Part shown: positions 35,939 to 45,288 of the stretch, piece by piece
Numbering within the stretch: the first letter of the stretch is position 1
Layout of the letters: every line of letters starts with the position of its first letter
Assembly (NCBI GenBank): GCA_029624675.1
Contig: JARSSP010000030.1
Coordinates: forward strand, 43,628 to 107,627
Length of the DNA: 64,000 nucleotides
Direction of reading: 5' to 3'
DNA from: Candidatus Contendibacter sp.
GTDB taxonomy: Bacteria; Pseudomonadota; Gammaproteobacteria; Competibacterales; Competibacteraceae
Notes under the pieces: model-generated
Seen by the model: only the letters and a program-made list of their open reading frames with translations
The model's database searches: none
Told to the model about the DNA's origin: nothing
Translations under genes and position numbers: made by a program

Positions 35939-37194
35939 GCGTTCGCGTCGGTCCCGGGCAACGGTCCCGCCGCGGGCAGATCCATGGCCAGCCGCCAGCA
36001 GGTTTCCAAATGCTGCCCGATGATCTCCACCAGATCGCCGTCCAGATGCCGGTCCTGGGCGAAAGCGCGCAGCATGTCCAGAAGTCTCGCGGGGGTCAGT
36101 CGTTGCCGGTAGGGTCGGTGCTGGGCCAGCGCTTGAAACACATCGACCACCGCGATGATGCGCGCCTCGATGGTCAGATCCCCGCCGCTCCGGTGAAATG
36201 GATAGCCCCGGCCATCGAGCTTTTCGTGGTGATAGGCGGCCCACAGGGTGATGTCCTCCAGCCCGGTGATACCGCGCAGAATCTGATAGGTTTCGAAGCT
36301 GTGATGCTGGATCGTCGCCCGTTCCATTTGGGTCAGCGGACCCGGCTTCTCCAAAATCTCGTCCGGTACCCGCAGCTTGCCCAGGTCGTGCAGCAGGGCC
36401 GCCACCTCGATCTTGTCGCGGGTCTCGGGCGGCAATCCCACCTGTTCGGCCAGGAATCGCCCCACCCGCGCGGTTCCCAGGGAATGCTCCAGGGTGTACG
36501 GACTCTTGGCATCCACCACGCGGGCGAAGATCAGCGCCAACTGCTTCAGTTCGGCGAAAGCGATGGGAACAACCCCAGTCTCCCGTTCGCGCTCATAAAT
36601 AAAGCGGATGAGGTGGCGGGCTTCCAGGCGCAGCCAGAACGCTTCGTTGTCGGACAAATCCAGAAACAACGCCACCCAGTCGGGCGCGAAAAACGACCCC
36701 TTCAGGCGCTGGATGGTATCCCGAATGTCATGTCGAGTCAGCAGAATGTCGCGGTTGCCATCCGATGTCGCCAACGCGTCCACCCGGTCCACCAGATAGA
36801 TCAGATTGGCCCAGCGGGCGATGGGTTGGGGAATGTTCAGTGCGTTCAATACGTCCCAATGGGTGTGATGATAGCGAACGATGGGCGCCAGATGCGCCAG
36901 GGGCGGAAACCGGCCGAGCAGTTCGCTGCCCTGGACGCAATGGAATTCCACCCCCTTCCAGTCCAGTTCCTGGATCAGAAGGCGATGCGTCTGGGTGGAC
37001 GAGACCCCACAGTCGTGCAACAGGCCGACATGGAATAGATCATCCCGTTGCCGGGAATCGAGGCCCAGCGCCTCGCCGCAGAGCAGGGCCATGAAGCCCA
37101 CCCGCTTGCCATGCAGCACCTGATCCACGCCCACCAAATCGAGCGCGTCCGACAAGGCGTGAATCGCCTGGCCCAGATCAATACTGACGGTCAT
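35935..37194 (-). CDS. HD-GYP domain protein, putative cyclic-di-GMP phosphodiesterase
   Basis: A 419-aa cytoplasmic protein with two HD-like regions. The first (VGLLHDCGVSS, IVRYHHTHWD) is partial. The second has the full HD-GYP set: VAALLHDLGKLRVPDEILEKPGPLT, IQHHSFETYQIL, AAYHHEKLDGRGYPFH and DVFQALAQHRPYR. It most likely degrades cyclic-di-GMP, a signal that commonly acts on pili and envelope. The N-terminal half may be a sensory or degenerate HD module. The stop overlaps the topoisomerase-RecQ start, an unexpected coupling. Confidence 0.88.
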   Translation of the reverse strand: MTVSIDLGQAIHALSDALDLVGVDQVLHGKRVGFMALLCGEALGLDSRQRDDLFHVGLLHDCGVSSTQTHRLLIQELDWKGVEFHCVQGSELLGRFPPLAHLAPIVRYHHTHWDVLNALNIPQPIARWANLIYLVDRVDALATSDGNRDILLTRHDIRDTIQRLKGSFFAPDWVALFLDLSDNEAFWLRLEARHLIRFIYERERETGVVPIAFAELKQLALIFARVVDAKSPYTLEHSLGTARVGRFLAEQVGLPPETRDKIEVAALLHDLGKLRVPDEILEKPGPLTQMERATIQHHSFETYQILRGITGLEDITLWAAYHHEKLDGRGYPFHRSGGDLTIEARIIAVVDVFQALAQHRPYRQRLTPARLLDMLRAFAQDRHLDGDLVEIIGQHLETCWRLAMDLPAAGPLPGTDANA

Positions 37195-37260
37195 CGCCCA
37201 GTCTCCGGGGGTTACGGCTTTGGAGGTGCTGGCCAGATCGCTCGCTCCGCTTTGGCAGCC

Positions 37261-37830
37261 TTAGCGGGGTTGCGCCGATATCCTTTGCGAAGCAGCGCGG
37301 GCGGTTTCGGCATAGTTCTGATAGGCCGGAATGGCGATGGCGGCAAGGATGCCGATGACAAAGACCAGCGGTACCACCAGCGCCAGGAGGATGACTCCGG
37401 TGGTGTTGGGCGGTGGCGGATCGCCAAACCGGTTGGCTCCCTGGGTTCCCGGCATGATCAACAGCGTCAGGTACAACACCAGATTCGCCAGCGGTACCAA
37501 CGCGAACGCCGACCACCAGCCGCTGGCGTCGAAGTCGTGCAGGCGCTGGATGGTCAGCAGGACCGAGAGCGCCACGGCCAGCGCCGCGAGGAGAACGAAG
37601 CCACCTACCCCAAACAGCTCCATCTTCCCCTGGTCGCCGGACAGCGCCGCCAACGCGCCCCAGCCGGCCGCGAGCAGATTAATCAGCAGGCCCAGCCCGA
37701 CCGAATACCCGATATAGCGTACCCGTCCCAGGCGGCCACGGTGGGAAAAGGGATGAATTTCACCGTATTGGGCCGGCGTCGTTGGGGTGATGGCACCGCG
37801 CGGCGGCTGGTAGGGGCTGGAACTGATCAC
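37261..37830 (-). CDS. DUF805 membrane protein with C-terminal pilin-like helix
   Basis: A 189-aa protein. The N-terminal part (SHRGRLGRVRYIGYSVGLGLLINLL, LTIQRLHDFDASGWW, LIMPGTQGANRFG) is the DUF805 inner-membrane domain. The last 50 residues contain [25 protein letters not shown], closely like the N-terminal helix of type IV pilins, but at the end of the protein and with no prepilin peptidase site. GTG 37830 follows GGAGG. The function of DUF805 proteins is unknown. Confidence 0.82.
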   Translation of the reverse strand: MISSSPYQPPRGAITPTTPAQYGEIHPFSHRGRLGRVRYIGYSVGLGLLINLLAAGWGALAALSGDQGKMELFGVGGFVLLAALAVALSVLLTIQRLHDFDASGWWSAFALVPLANLVLYLTLLIMPGTQGANRFGDPPPPNTTGVILLALVVPLVFVIGILAAIAIPAYQNYAETARAASQRISAQPR

Positions 37831-37906
37831 GATGCCTCCAAGTGGGTTGCCAACTGGTTGAATGCTCCCACCATCTTAGGAGTCTTGGCGTCCGGCCGCA
37901 ATGTGG

Positions 37907-39637
37907 CTATCCCACCGCTCCCAGCGCCAGCACGTAGCCGCCCGCCACCAGCAATTCGCCCGGCTTGGCGGTGGCGGCGGTGTTGACGCCCGGACTCAGC
38001 ACGTCCAACAGCTCGCCCGATGGCGCCAGGCGATAGACCGACATGTTCTGGCTTTCCAGTTGCACCCACCAGTCGTCGCGGCGGACCTGCAAGCGCAGAT
38101 GGCGGCGTGACAGCCCCAAGTACTCGGCGTTGACCCCGGAGGTTTTAGCGGGGTTGCCGTCCCAGCGCAGCGAGCGTGGGTCGGCCAGTAGTCGCGGCGC
38201 GATGTCCGCTTCCGAGCCGCGCCCGAAGCTGACCGCCCGCTCGCGCGGCACCGGCATGCTCAACGGCGTCGGCAAGCGAACCCAGCCCAGATAATGCGCC
38301 GTCATCGATTGCGGCGCGGCGTGCAGGTCCAGGCGTAGCTCCGGAAACGGTCGCCAGGCTCCCGGCAACTCCAGCGGCGTTTCCAGCCCCACCACCTCGC
38401 CGAACACACGGTCGGTGCTGTCCACCCGTAGCCAGGCGGCGGCGTCCGGATGACTACTGGGGGTCAGGCCGCCGGCGTGGTTGAAGCCGATCCGCCAGTC
38501 GCTGATGCCCGCCGCCGCGTAGGTCGACAGCCGTTGCAGGGCGATGCCCAGCACCTGCACCTGGACCGGGGGTCGCTGGGGAATCCAGGTGTGCTGATCC
38601 AACGCCGGCGGTGTGGGCGGTTTCGGCGGGACGGCGGCGGGCGCTGGCGACTCGGGCGCGTTCCCCGGCGGTGGGTCGGGCGGCGTCCGTGGCTCGGCCG
38701 GCTCGGCGATTTCGGTGGGCAGACCGAGCTTCGGCTGACGCCGGCCCCAGGGATCGATCAGCGGACAGGTCGGGTCGGTCATGTCCAGCGCCGGTTCTGG
38801 CGTCAACACCGGTTCGTCGGCACGCGCGCCCAGCGTGGGACGGGGTTGTGAGGGCGCGCGCATCAGGGTCGGCTTCTCGCTCGTTCCTGGCTCGGCGCCA
38901 GCCGCGATCACCCGCAACCGCAGGCCGCGCCCGCGCCGGTCGCGCGCCGTGAGGCTTCCCGTGTCGTCCTCGACCAGGACCAAGCCGCCTGGTGGCTCCG
39001 CCACCATGTCCACCAGGGCCGGCGTTCCCGGCTGGAGCATCAGCAGCACCGACTCGCCGCCGGGAAACGGCCAGGCCGTCACCGCGAAACTGCTGGCCCG
39101 CCGGTCGCCGTTGAGCAGGGTCAGCCGCTGGCCGGAATAAACGGGACCCACGTCCCGCCAGTCGCCCGCGCCCTCGGCGGCGGCCTGAATCAAAAAGATC
39201 GGCGTTTCATTCTCGTCGGGCAGATAAATCGCCCGGCCGAACAGGAACTGCACCTCACCCGCCCGCAGTGTCGTATCCGCTTCCGCTCGGTAGCGAATCG
39301 TGGCGTGCTCGGCCAGATAGCGGGCCAGCTCCTGTTCATGCAGGCGATGCAGTTCTCGCAGCAGCGTCCGGCGGCCGAGACCGTCCTCCAGCCGTTCGTC
39401 GCGCACGTAGTCCCGCTCCGGAATCCGGACGATGACGTGACTGTAGCGGGTCTCCTTGCGCTGGCGTCCGCGCGGGGCGCGCGGGTGGCGCTTGAGCGCG
39501 TCCATCAGGAACAGGCCCTCCTGGCCGCCCCGGACCCGCTCCCACAGCAATTCGACGTTGAACACGTCCGGGATCTTGCGCAAGGTGGCGCAGACCACGT
39601 AATCGGAGGCGAACAGCGCATCAGGTTGGGTTGGCAT
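37907..39637 (-). CDS. FHA-like domain protein linked to the SEDS/PBP genes
   Basis: A 576-aa protein without signal peptide. The N-terminal 240 residues are unrecognised (start MPTQPDALFASDYVVCATLRK). A proline-rich linker follows (about 300-350). The C-terminal part looks like an FHA phosphothreonine-binding domain: VSFGRGSEADIAPR, then GLSRRHLRLQVRRDDWWVQL and NMSVYRL, which give the G-R, S-R-H and N positions. It overlaps the SEDS gene by 17 nt. With a Ser/Thr kinase encoded next to the cluster, it is a plausible phospho-dependent adaptor for the envelope enzymes. Confidence 0.72.
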   Translation of the reverse strand: MPTQPDALFASDYVVCATLRKIPDVFNVELLWERVRGGQEGLFLMDALKRHPRAPRGRQRKETRYSHVIVRIPERDYVRDERLEDGLGRRTLLRELHRLHEQELARYLAEHATIRYRAEADTTLRAGEVQFLFGRAIYLPDENETPIFLIQAAAEGAGDWRDVGPVYSGQRLTLLNGDRRASSFAVTAWPFPGGESVLLMLQPGTPALVDMVAEPPGGLVLVEDDTGSLTARDRRGRGLRLRVIAAGAEPGTSEKPTLMRAPSQPRPTLGARADEPVLTPEPALDMTDPTCPLIDPWGRRQPKLGLPTEIAEPAEPRTPPDPPPGNAPESPAPAAVPPKPPTPPALDQHTWIPQRPPVQVQVLGIALQRLSTYAAAGISDWRIGFNHAGGLTPSSHPDAAAWLRVDSTDRVFGEVVGLETPLELPGAWRPFPELRLDLHAAPQSMTAHYLGWVRLPTPLSMPVPRERAVSFGRGSEADIAPRLLADPRSLRWDGNPAKTSGVNAEYLGLSRRHLRLQVRRDDWWVQLESQNMSVYRLAPSGELLDVLSPGVNTAATAKPGELLVAGGYVLALGAVG

Positions 39638-41954
39638 GGCTTTTTTCCTCGACCGCGACGGCCAGCGCCACGATCGGCAACACGAACAAGGTCAGATGAC
39701 TGCCGGCGGCTGACAACAGCGGCATCGGTTGGCCCATGACCGGCAGAAAACCCAGATTGGCGCCCCACGACACCAGCAGGTGCGCGCCGAGCAAGGCCGC
39801 GCCGCCATACAGGGTAAAATAGGCGAACCAGCCCAATGCCGTCAGCCGGTAATCGCCGTGCCCGCTCCAACCCAGGGCACGGTCGGCGATCGTCAACAAC
39901 AACAGGATGAACGTCGCCTGCAAGCCGACCAGCCCCAGCCCCGCCGCGCCGCCGTGACGGTTGAGGAAGAACGCTGGGGTAAAATCGTTTTCCACCACCG
40001 GAATCGCCATGGCCCGGCCATTGACTCCGCCGGCCCAGTCCACGCCCCACCAACCGCCGACGCGGATCGCTTCCAGCGCTCGCCGCAATTGATAGCCGGA
40101 ATGGGGATACCGTTCCGGCGCGGCCCAAACCTGGATACGATCCGTTTGGAAACTCAGCGGAAAATCCTCCGGCCGATCATGGAGCCAAGCCACTCCCAAG
40201 GCAAGGAGCACGATCAGGATCAGTAAGATCCCCAGCCCACTCCGACGCCAAGCCGGTTCGGGATGAACCCGCAGATAGGCCCAGGCCAGGGTCAGCGCCC
40301 CGAGCAGCAACAGTACCAGCGGCGAGAAATCGCGCAGGAATACCAGAGCAAAACCGCTCGCCGCCAGCAGCAGCGTCACCGGTCCCAGATAGCGTAGCCA
40401 GAGCGAGGGCTTGGCGAAACTCCAGTCGCGCCCCCACAACCGCGCCCGCAGCATCAGGGCATGGGCCGCCGCCGTGACCAGGGCCAGCTTGGTCAGCTCG
40501 AACGGCTGGAAACCCGCCCAGCCACCCTCGTCGCCAAACGCGGCCTGCGCCGCCAGCAGCGCCAGACCCGCGCCGCCCAACAACCGCAGACCCCAGCGCG
40601 CCCGCCGCGCGTTCAGCCAGGGATCGGGTTGCTGCCAGCGCCAGAACGTCCAACCGGCCCAGGCCGTCCAGCCAAACGCGCCGGCCAGCGCCGCACCGCT
40701 GCCCCCGTAGCGCAACCAACCGGATTCGCTAGCGCCCACGCCCAGTTGCAACAGGGTCGCCAGGCCGCCGCCCAGCAGCAAGGTTAGGGTTGCCAACAGG
40801 CCAGCGCTCCATGGCGAGCGGACCGTCCACAGCCAAACCAGCAACGCCGGCCAGGCCAGCAGATAGGGCCATAACGTCGGCGCGGTCAGAATGCTCAAAT
40901 GCAAGCCCAGACCGGCGCCGGCTAGCCCCAACCCCAGCGCGATGCGCCCTCGGACCGATCCCTTCGGCCAACGCCGCCGTCGCCCCGGCCAGACCAGGGC
41001 CAGCGCCAGCGGCGGCAGACCCAACAGCAGCGGCCAGAACAAATCGCTGGGCATGATTGGGCGGAACCAGGTCATTGGTTGCCAGCGGGTCCGTACCGCT
41101 GGCATAAGGTCCGGCGGAACCGCGCCGGTCGGCCAGCGTTGGGCGCGGGTCAGTACCGCCAGTTCCAGCGTCGGTTCGGTTCGGATCACCCGATAGTGGG
41201 TGCGACCGACGATCAGACGGTCGCCGGCCGCCAGTGGAATCGAGCGCCGCCACAGTGACTCGGCCGCTGGCGTGCTAACCGCCACCGTCACCGGCGGTCC
41301 GTCCAGCCGACCCGCGTTGCCCGGCCGCAGCGCGAAGCCTAGTGAGGTTGGCGCGATGAGCGCGGTATCCACCGGCACGCCCGGCAATCCCAGTCGGTCG
41401 GCGCAATAGACTCCGCCACCCAGCCGCAACGGCCGCCGCAACAGTCCACCGAGACCCCAGGCCATCAGCCATTCGCGTAACCAGGCCCGACCGCTAGCAA
41501 CGCATTCGGGCAACGGTTGGCCGTCCCGCCATAACCGGTGACCGTCGTAGTCCCAACGCCGATCACCCGCTTGCAGCGTCAGCCGGTCGTCGCCAGCGGC
41601 CAACACCGCGAAGGATGGGTCGCCGACCGCGAACGCCGCGCCCGCCGCCAGCGGCCACTCCCGGATCGGCCGGTCATCGTGGCCCCGGGCGGGCCGCCAA
41701 AGCACCTGTTTGCCGGGAGCGATATTGGCCAGCCGCCAGCCGCCGTCCGCCTCGCGGCGCAGGAGCACATGCTCGCTATCGGCCTGCGGCGCCCGCAGTG
41801 CCTCGCGGCCCAGCACCAGGCTTCGACCGGGTTCCAGCGTCACCGTCAGGGTGCGCGGTTCCTGCCAGGCCGGCGCCCGGTACACCGTCCAACCCACCAT
41901 CAGCGCCGGTAGCAGCCAGACTAGCAGCAGCCAAAAGCGGCGCCAGGGCGTCAT
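39621..41954 (-). CDS. SEDS-family (FtsW/RodA-like) peptidoglycan polymerase with extra N-terminal region
   Basis: A 777-aa protein, about twice the usual SEDS length. A single N-terminal helix (LLLVWLLPALMVGWTVY) leads into about 270 residues of beta-rich sequence that includes FHA-like turns (LVLGREALRAP). The C-terminal 460 residues are a multispanning SEDS domain with QPFELTKLALVTAAA, VENDFTPAFFLNRHGGAAGL and GANLGFLPVMGQPMPLLSAA, which correspond to the conserved ELTK, catalytic-aspartate and G-x-PLPF-SYGG regions. It should polymerise lipid II with the transpeptidase encoded just upstream, whose stop overlaps this start (ATGA). Confidence 0.85.
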   Translation of the reverse strand: MTPWRRFWLLLVWLLPALMVGWTVYRAPAWQEPRTLTVTLEPGRSLVLGREALRAPQADSEHVLLRREADGGWRLANIAPGKQVLWRPARGHDDRPIREWPLAAGAAFAVGDPSFAVLAAGDDRLTLQAGDRRWDYDGHRLWRDGQPLPECVASGRAWLREWLMAWGLGGLLRRPLRLGGGVYCADRLGLPGVPVDTALIAPTSLGFALRPGNAGRLDGPPVTVAVSTPAAESLWRRSIPLAAGDRLIVGRTHYRVIRTEPTLELAVLTRAQRWPTGAVPPDLMPAVRTRWQPMTWFRPIMPSDLFWPLLLGLPPLALALVWPGRRRRWPKGSVRGRIALGLGLAGAGLGLHLSILTAPTLWPYLLAWPALLVWLWTVRSPWSAGLLATLTLLLGGGLATLLQLGVGASESGWLRYGGSGAALAGAFGWTAWAGWTFWRWQQPDPWLNARRARWGLRLLGGAGLALLAAQAAFGDEGGWAGFQPFELTKLALVTAAAHALMLRARLWGRDWSFAKPSLWLRYLGPVTLLLAASGFALVFLRDFSPLVLLLLGALTLAWAYLRVHPEPAWRRSGLGILLILIVLLALGVAWLHDRPEDFPLSFQTDRIQVWAAPERYPHSGYQLRRALEAIRVGGWWGVDWAGGVNGRAMAIPVVENDFTPAFFLNRHGGAAGLGLVGLQATFILLLLTIADRALGWSGHGDYRLTALGWFAYFTLYGGAALLGAHLLVSWGANLGFLPVMGQPMPLLSAAGSHLTLFVLPIVALAVAVEEKSHANPT

Positions 41955-44900
41955 GGTTCACTCTTCGCGACGGCTAGCGCCGCCAGCCAGTCCGCCACCA
42001 CCGGTCCGCATTCCGCGCCGCCGGTGCCGGCGGCGTGGCTGATCAGGCAGGCGAATGCCAGCCGGCGCGGTTCACCCGGCAGCACGCCCGGCTCCAGCCA
42101 GCCCACCAGCCAGGCGTTTTGCACCGCGCCGGTTTCGTCCAGATCGGCGGTGCCGGTCTTGGCGTACAGATGGGGCCGGATGGCGTCGAAGCGCGGGTCG
42201 GCGAACGCCGCGCGAGCAGTGCCCGCGCTGACCACCAGTTGCATACCCTGGCGGATGCGGTCGGTGACGATGCCCAGCGCCACGCCCTCCGGTTCGCTGG
42301 CGAGCCGGCCGTTCAACTCCGCCAGCAAGCGGGGCGCCGTCTGGCGGCCGGTGGCGATGGCCGCCGCCACCTCGGCCAGTTGCAACGGCGTGACCTGCAT
42401 CCGAAAGCCCAGCGCCGCCAGCCGGACCTCGGCGCGGCTGGTGATCGGGTCCAGGGCCGAAGCGGTGGTCCGCAGCAGGTCGCCGGATTCGATCACCCCC
42501 GCCGGTAGCAGGCCGCCATCCAAATCCTGGGCCGCGCCGAAGCCCAAGCCGGCGGCCACGTCCAGCAGTGGCCGGGCATTGCGCAGGGCGTTCGGGGTCA
42601 ACGCCCGGACCCCCGCGAGTCCCGGCGCGGCGGGATCTTCCAACAGGGTCGCGTCAGTGGTCTCCACCAGCCAGGCGAACCAGGTGTTGAGCGAATCGCG
42701 CAGCGCTTGCGCCAGGCCATAGCGGTCGTCCCCCTGCCGTTGCATCCGCTCCAGCAGGGTTTGCATTCCGGCCGCGCCCCGGAAGTTATGCACCGCTGGT
42801 CGGGTGGGGCGGTCGTAGCGTTCCCCTGGTCGTCGCGCCCACGGCACGCACCCCTCGGCATGGGCGGGATAACAGGCGGCGTCCGCGCTGAAATCGTAGG
42901 CCAGCGCCAGCGGCGGCTGCGCCCATTCCGGGCCGCTCACGCCGGCCAGAAGCGCCGCCAGTTCGGGCCGCCGCGTCGCCTCCCGCTCCAACAGCAACGC
43001 ATCCACTAGCTTGAACGCCGAGCCAGCCGGATACAGTCCGCCGCCGTCGTGTTGCCAGGTTTGAATTCGTAGCGGATCGCGGCGCGGCTGGCCAAGCGCG
43101 AAGCTATATAGATCGGCCCAGGCGGCCCCCTGGGGTGGTTCCGGGCTGCTGACCGCCGCCAGGATATCGCCTCGGTCGGCGTCCAGCACGATCAGGCCAG
43201 CCACTCGCGCCGCGCGATAGGGATCGGTGGCGCCAAACCCCGCGCCGACTGCCGGCAACCGTCCCAGCAGCGCCCGCCGCGCGGCCGTCTGCACCCTGGC
43301 GTCCACGGTCAGTCGCGCGTCCACCATCGTGACGCCGTGGTCGCCCAGCCGCACCAGCGTGGGACCGATCGCGCTTTCGTGGGCCGAGTCCAGCCCGACC
43401 AGCGCCGCCAGCCCCAGCGCCCAGGCGGCCTCGGTGGGTTGGCCGTGCTCCAGCAAGGTGGCGCCGGCACGGTCGCGCAACCTAACCTCCGCCAGCGGCC
43501 GGCGTGGCGCGGCGCCGACCGTCGTCGGCGGATCGCGCCAGACCAGCCGGTCGCTCGCGCGCTGGATGTGGGCGAAGTCATGGCGATAGGCATCGGGAAA
43601 CACGGTCGCCGACAGCGGTCGAAGGTCCAGCATCAGGCCGGTTGCGCCCTCGCCCAGTTCCAGGCGGAACCAGTGGGCCACCGCTTCGCGCTCGCCGCAG
43701 GGTCGCGCGTCCAGGCAACGGGGTTCGCGGGCCAGCACTGTCGCGCCGGTGACGGCCGGAGCCATCCCCACGGCTAGCACTTCCAAACGCGCGCCCCGCC
43801 GAGCCGGTCGGTCCAGAGTCAGGAAAAATCGGACCAGGGGTTGTCCGGTCAGCGCCGGCCAGCGCGCCACCCGTCGCCACGGTTCCCAGCCGCGCGGAAT
43901 CTCGGCGAACAGCCGCCCGGCCAGTGGCGGCATGGCGGCGGTCAACGCTAGCGGCGAGCCACCCCATTCGGCCCGCCAGTCGCCCGTGGCCGTGGATTCC
44001 GGCCGCCAGCGCACCGCCACCAGCAGTTGCCGGCCGTTGAACACCTCGACCTGCTGGCGCACGTAACGACCGGTCGCGCTAAAGTGCAACGCCCGGTGCA
44101 AGGCGCGGACGGGTTCGTCCCAGGCCCCATTCAACCAGTCGGGTTCGCCAGCGCGCGGCGCCAGCAGCAGTTCGGGATGTGTCTTGGCATAAAGCCGCCG
44201 CAGCGGCAGATCGGCCGGAGCGACCGCGATTCGGCCATCCGCGCCCAGTCGCAACAGACCCGCGGCCAGCGCCCGGTCGAACAGTTCGGCATCCTCGCGG
44301 CGCGGCGGCGGCGCGGCCGGAGCGGCGTAGTGGCCGGGCGCCAGTCGGAATTCCCGCATGGGCCGCCCGTCCCCCGGATACCACAGCACGGCGCGCGGCT
44401 CGGTCTCGAATCCGCCGCCGATTTCCTCGCCCGCAACCGCGCCGTACACGCTCACTCGCAGTCGGCCAAACGGACAATCCCGTTCCGCCAGTCGGCGCAC
44501 CCGAATCGCGCGGTCCCAGCGCCCGGCGTCCGATGTAGCGCCCGCATTCCATAACAACCAAAGGTCGCGCCGGAACGCCAGTGCTGGGCCAGGGCCGCTG
44601 GCCGCCGTGTCCGTCAGCAGCCACACGGGGCGACGGTCGCGGACCGTCGCCCGCAACGGGGCTTCGTCGGCGTAGGGCCGCAACGGCGCGCCGGCCGGCT
44701 CCGTCGTCACCGCGAACGCGGGAACGTCCACCCCCTCGGGACCGTCGTCCAGGAGAGGATTCTTCAAGCCATAATGCGTCGGCCGCGGCGGCTGGGCGGA
44801 CAAGTTGGCGATGGCGGCCTCCCGAGCCCGCGCCCAGTCCCAGCCGACGTAGAGCGATAGTAATGTAGCGGCGGTGGATGTTGAAGCACGCTGGTCGCAC

Positions 44901-45187
44901 AGCGAAACCTCCTGCTGGCCGAGGAGCTGGCGCGGTCCCTGGATCAGCAGCAGGCCCTGGCTGGGGACGAGGGGCCGGAAGCCGTCGCCGGCGGGAACGA
45001 TCAGTTCCGGGTCCGGGAACCCCGCCGGCAGGCGCGACGGTTCGGCCGGGACGGCCGCCGGTTGCGCGTACAGGGTCGCCAACCGTCCGTGTAACAGGCC
45101 AACGCTCGACAGGATGCCCAGCACGAACAGCAGAGGCGTCAATGTCCGGCGGCGGGCGGTGCCGTTCAGCGGCGGTATGGATACCAT
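41951..45187 (-). CDS. Penicillin-binding transpeptidase, unusually long
   Basis: A 1078-aa protein anchored by one N-terminal helix (LTPLLFVLGILSSVGLLHG). The C-terminal transpeptidase has all active-site motifs in order: S-x-x-K as SAFK (Ser about 723), S-x-N as SLN in RDSLNTWF, and KTGT (about 1010). The DIL-type LDADRGDILAAVSSPEPP strand supports the PBP fold. The first 600 residues are much longer than in PBP2 or PBP3 and are not recognised; no glycosyltransferase domain is seen. It forms an operon with the SEDS and FHA-like genes. ATG 45187 is chosen; a TTG lies three codons upstream and neither has a clear ribosome site. Confidence 0.85.
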   Translation of the reverse strand: MVSIPPLNGTARRRTLTPLLFVLGILSSVGLLHGRLATLYAQPAAVPAEPSRLPAGFPDPELIVPAGDGFRPLVPSQGLLLIQGPRQLLGQQEVSLCDQRASTSTAATLLSLYVGWDWARAREAAIANLSAQPPRPTHYGLKNPLLDDGPEGVDVPAFAVTTEPAGAPLRPYADEAPLRATVRDRRPVWLLTDTAASGPGPALAFRRDLWLLWNAGATSDAGRWDRAIRVRRLAERDCPFGRLRVSVYGAVAGEEIGGGFETEPRAVLWYPGDGRPMREFRLAPGHYAAPAAPPPRREDAELFDRALAAGLLRLGADGRIAVAPADLPLRRLYAKTHPELLLAPRAGEPDWLNGAWDEPVRALHRALHFSATGRYVRQQVEVFNGRQLLVAVRWRPESTATGDWRAEWGGSPLALTAAMPPLAGRLFAEIPRGWEPWRRVARWPALTGQPLVRFFLTLDRPARRGARLEVLAVGMAPAVTGATVLAREPRCLDARPCGEREAVAHWFRLELGEGATGLMLDLRPLSATVFPDAYRHDFAHIQRASDRLVWRDPPTTVGAAPRRPLAEVRLRDRAGATLLEHGQPTEAAWALGLAALVGLDSAHESAIGPTLVRLGDHGVTMVDARLTVDARVQTAARRALLGRLPAVGAGFGATDPYRAARVAGLIVLDADRGDILAAVSSPEPPQGAAWADLYSFALGQPRRDPLRIQTWQHDGGGLYPAGSAFKLVDALLLEREATRRPELAALLAGVSGPEWAQPPLALAYDFSADAACYPAHAEGCVPWARRPGERYDRPTRPAVHNFRGAAGMQTLLERMQRQGDDRYGLAQALRDSLNTWFAWLVETTDATLLEDPAAPGLAGVRALTPNALRNARPLLDVAAGLGFGAAQDLDGGLLPAGVIESGDLLRTTASALDPITSRAEVRLAALGFRMQVTPLQLAEVAAAIATGRQTAPRLLAELNGRLASEPEGVALGIVTDRIRQGMQLVVSAGTARAAFADPRFDAIRPHLYAKTGTADLDETGAVQNAWLVGWLEPGVLPGEPRRLAFACLISHAAGTGGAECGPVVADWLAALAVAKSEP

Positions 45188-45215
45188 GCGAAACAATGCA
45201 GGAGGTGGAAAAATC

Positions 45216-45244
45216 TTGACCTGGCCATCGCGGACTAGTTTACT
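45216..45244 (+). promoter_or_regulatory. Candidate sigma-70 promoter for the kinase gene
   Basis: TTGACC (45216-45221) and TTTACT (45239-45244) are separated by 17 nt in the short divergent gap between the PBP and kinase genes. Matches are five and four of six. No operator was recognised. Confidence 0.45.
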
Positions 45245-45288
45245 GAATTTCAGAGCTTCGTCGGGGATCGTCGGTTGGGGGGATGCAT

